Assembly: GCA_021299695.1 (NCBI GenBank)
Contig: JAJTEK010000007.1
Coordinates: forward strand, 19,830-83,829
Direction of reading: 5' to 3'
Source of the DNA: Pirellula sp.
GTDB taxonomy: Bacteria > Planctomycetota > Planctomycetia > Pirellulales > Pirellulaceae
DNA length: 64,000 nt
Below the pieces are notes generated by a model, which was not told the DNA's origin, ran no database searches, and saw only the letters and a program-made list of their open reading frames with translations. Positions 62,134 to 64,000 of this stretch are shown here, piece by piece. A program made the translations under genes and the position numbers. Position 1 is the first letter of the stretch, and each line of letters begins with the position of its first letter.

Positions 62134-64000
62134 ATGTCGCAGCCCAGTAGAAAACTCTTCGTTCCTGATCAAGCGATCTATTGGCTCGATGCCAGTCGAA
62201 GCAAATCGACCACCAATACCAACCAGCTATCTGAGCCGACCGACAAACACCACTGGCTGGCAACTCACAATCTCCCAGAGTTTGTGGAGTCCTCCTCAAA
62301 GGAGCAACAACAATCGCCTTGGATTCGCATCGAAGGGACGGCGGCTCGAAACAAGTTTTTGAAGGATCTTGGTCCAGACTCCCAAAGACCTAAGCGACGA
62401 CTCCTTTGTTTCACGGCCTCGGCTGGCGTCGGCAAATCGATCGCACTAGAGCAGATCGCTTATCTGCGAAGCCTCGAGCCAGAGCACATTGTCATTCGCT
62501 ACCACTTCAGCGAACTGCCCTCCAATCCCCTGCATTTCAGGCTTGCTGGTGGTTCGCAACGCAGTGTCATCCCGGCGGGAAAAACCAAAACTCTGGTAAC
62601 TGCCTTGCTGAAAACCATCTTTCCTGCTGAGGAACAAGATCCAAATTGGCGAAGCCTAACCGACGCCTACGAGCAAGCGGTTCTACAATGGATCGAACTT
62701 AAGATCGCTCAGGGGCATGTGACGCTTATCGTCGATGGACTCGACGAGCTCAATGCGGATCTCAAGTCAGAAACAGGCGCACCTGGATCCGCTCGCGCAC
62801 GAGCTCTTTCCTCGTTGCTCTACGATGGAATCTACAAAAACCTGCACTGTGTGGTTGCTGGTCGGCCATATGCGATCCATAGTGACTACTGGAACGACTT
62901 ATTTAAATCGAAAGGGCTCCATCGCCATTCCAACGGCGGTTCGGATTGGGAGTTTTGCCTCGCCTCGCTGTTCACGGAAAAGCAATCGCAGCAGTACCTA
63001 GGTTCGAGATACAACAAGCTAGATTCGCTTCGGGCCCAGACCCCACTTACCCCCCGTCACTTGGAGGTGATTCGAACGTTACCATTTGACCGATTTGAAA
63101 ACTTGCACTCGCTTGCCTATGTCTACTGGGAGATGCTTCAAGCGAGTTTGGAGAAGGATCTGACCAGAAAAGGGAATGTCGGTCCATTCGAGCGCTTGAA
63201 TGTTCCGGTAGACGAGAAGCAATACATCAGTTATCTCGCCGCGTTGGCTTCGCTGACGATGGAAAACTCCGCGGATCTGTTGTCTCTGCGTTTAGCCACT
63301 GTCAAATCAAAATTGAATAGCCGAGTTTTGCAAACCCCTGCATGGCAACTGGCTAAAGATTCGGCGGAAGCAAAAATCAAACTCATCGCCGGACTGAACT
63401 CCTCCTCGATCGAATTCAATTACCTGCGACAAAGCAACGAGGAGGTGGTATGGAAAGACCGCACCGTGATGGATTTCTTCGCTGCGTTGTGGATGGTCCG
63501 GTACTCGACAGCGGCTCAGAGGAAGACGATCTGCGAGCAAGTCCCCCGACGCGGGGAAAAACCACTTCATGAGAACCGACGCGATCTTTGGACGTTCATT
63601 GCAGGAATGCCTTCCGAAGCGCTGGAGCAGTTCGATGAGGACTTACACTACGATGCCAGATGGAATCAGCTTGTGCAGCGATTGTTCCAACCATTTTCAG
63701 ACGCTAAGCGTCCGACGCAGCTTATGTATATCGCTTGGCAGGAACTTCAAAGGGGTGTCGAGGACAAGATTCGCGAGGTTTCGGTGACCGAGGTGATGAA
63801 CTCGTATACCCAACAGTATGTGAATCTAAGGAGTCGAGGAGACGAGGCATCGAAGATCATTGAAGAGGATCTTGAGGGACAGTACGAGAATATCCCTGAG
63901 CCTGCGCATGGATGGAGCAGGGTTGCAGTCGGACACAAGGACTACCCTGACAATCCTCCGCACACCGTTGCGCTCAAGGGTCCCTATGAGGTATCTGCCT
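62134..64000 (+). CDS. Third STAND/NACHT-like NTPase-FGE paralog, 3' end outside window
   Basis: An open frame of 622 codons from the ATG at 62134 to the window end without a stop. Walker A is SAGVGKS (96-102) and Walker B VTLIVDGLDE (196-205), followed by CVVAGRPYAIH. It shares DFFAALWMVRYS, TFIAGMPSEAL and RPTQLMYIAW with the gene at 59.3 kb, and the last visible residues (RVAVGHKDYPDNPPHTVALKG, PYEVSA) correspond to the start of the paralog's FGE domain. So a C-terminal FGE domain, possibly with its own variable region, should follow beyond the window. The N-terminal ~90 residues are not conserved between the paralogs. Confidence 0.85.
   Translation, partial: MSQPSRKLFVPDQAIYWLDASRSKSTTNTNQLSEPTDKHHWLATHNLPEFVESSSKEQQQSPWIRIEGTAARNKFLKDLGPDSQRPKRRLLCFTASAGVGKSIALEQIAYLRSLEPEHIVIRYHFSELPSNPLHFRLAGGSQRSVIPAGKTKTLVTALLKTIFPAEEQDPNWRSLTDAYEQAVLQWIELKIAQGHVTLIVDGLDELNADLKSETGAPGSARARALSSLLYDGIYKNLHCVVAGRPYAIHSDYWNDLFKSKGLHRHSNGGSDWEFCLASLFTEKQSQQYLGSRYNKLDSLRAQTPLTPRHLEVIRTLPFDRFENLHSLAYVYWEMLQASLEKDLTRKGNVGPFERLNVPVDEKQYISYLAALASLTMENSADLLSLRLATVKSKLNSRVLQTPAWQLAKDSAEAKIKLIAGLNSSSIEFNYLRQSNEEVVWKDRTVMDFFAALWMVRYSTAAQRKTICEQVPRRGEKPLHENRRDLWTFIAGMPSEALEQFDEDLHYDARWNQLVQRLFQPFSDAKRPTQLMYIAWQELQRGVEDKIREVSVTEVMNSYTQQYVNLRSRGDEASKIIEEDLEGQYENIPEPAHGWSRVAVGHKDYPDNPPHTVALKGPYEVSA

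Noticed and set aside
1..64000. Reverse transcriptase or template repeat of a DGR inside the window
   Set aside because: No YxDD-type RT protein is seen on either strand, and the variable-region frameworks occur only in the copies listed, none of them adenine-rich enough to be a template.

Overview
The window looks like a chromosomal segment of a planctomycete (Planctomycetota, probably a Pirellula/Rhodopirellula relative). The evidence is a set of lineage-typical families: two DUF1501 proteins, one PSCyt1/DUF1549/DUF1553 protein with a CxxCH haem motif, an arylsulfatase-type sulfatase, a RimK-like ATP-grasp enzyme, large exported TPR, CehA-type and metallophosphoesterase proteins, and few clear Shine-Dalgarno sequences. 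No tRNA, rRNA, CRISPR array or complete insertion sequence was recognised.

Layout. 1-2.2 kb: end of a hypothetical gene, a PII-like regulator without the modifiable tyrosine, and a LolD/MacB-type ATPase. 2.2-4.5 kb (minus): acyl desaturase followed by a WXG100-like protein and two partners. 4.9-10.6 kb: a three-gene type I secretion set whose ABC ATPase has lost its catalytic glutamate. 10.6-14.3 kb: a truncated, frameshifted PPi-type PEP carboxykinase relic abutting an IlvD/Edd sugar-acid dehydratase. 14.3-15.0 kb: a palindromic repeat array, then pgk. 16.2-23.6 kb: a repeat-flanked cassette with an unknown protein, a MoxR ATPase and a 1236-residue vWA-like/double-FGE protein. 23.7-53.9 kb: mostly chromosomal and exported-protein genes (YacP-like, DUF456, hydrolase, DUF1553, phosphoesterase, DUF1501, CrtI-like, Pcm, EF-P, AroE-like, sulfatase, RimK, Sua5/LMW-PTP fusion, RpiB, amidohydrolase, vWA-like membrane protein, methyltransferase, TPR-thioredoxin, PHP-type hydrolase). 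54.4-64 kb: a trypsin-like protease plus NTPase-FGE operon, an unknown gene plus a second NTPase-FGE, and the start of a third NTPase.

The most interesting signal is in the 3' ends of the FGE-fold (C-type-lectin-like) genes. The last ~110 bp of the genes at 54.4 kb and 61.7 kb are almost identical, although their upstream sequence has diverged. They differ in 18 bases across 13 codons, 17 of them in codon positions 1 or 2, always where an AAC/AAT-rich template would supply adenine. A second, unrelated pair (22.0 kb and an orphan fragment at 16.56 kb) shows the same pattern with 12 of 12 differences in positions 1 or 2. This is the signature of adenine-specific mutagenic retrohoming by a diversity-generating retroelement (DGR). 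No reverse transcriptase or template repeat was found in the window, so the DGR would have to act in trans from elsewhere.

The diversified modules are attached to STAND/NACHT-like NTPases, a trypsin-like protease and a MoxR/vWA pair. This matches the architecture proposed for NTP-dependent bacterial conflict (immunity-like) systems. The inferred picture is a group of sensors with hypervariable recognition ends sharing one remote diversification machine.
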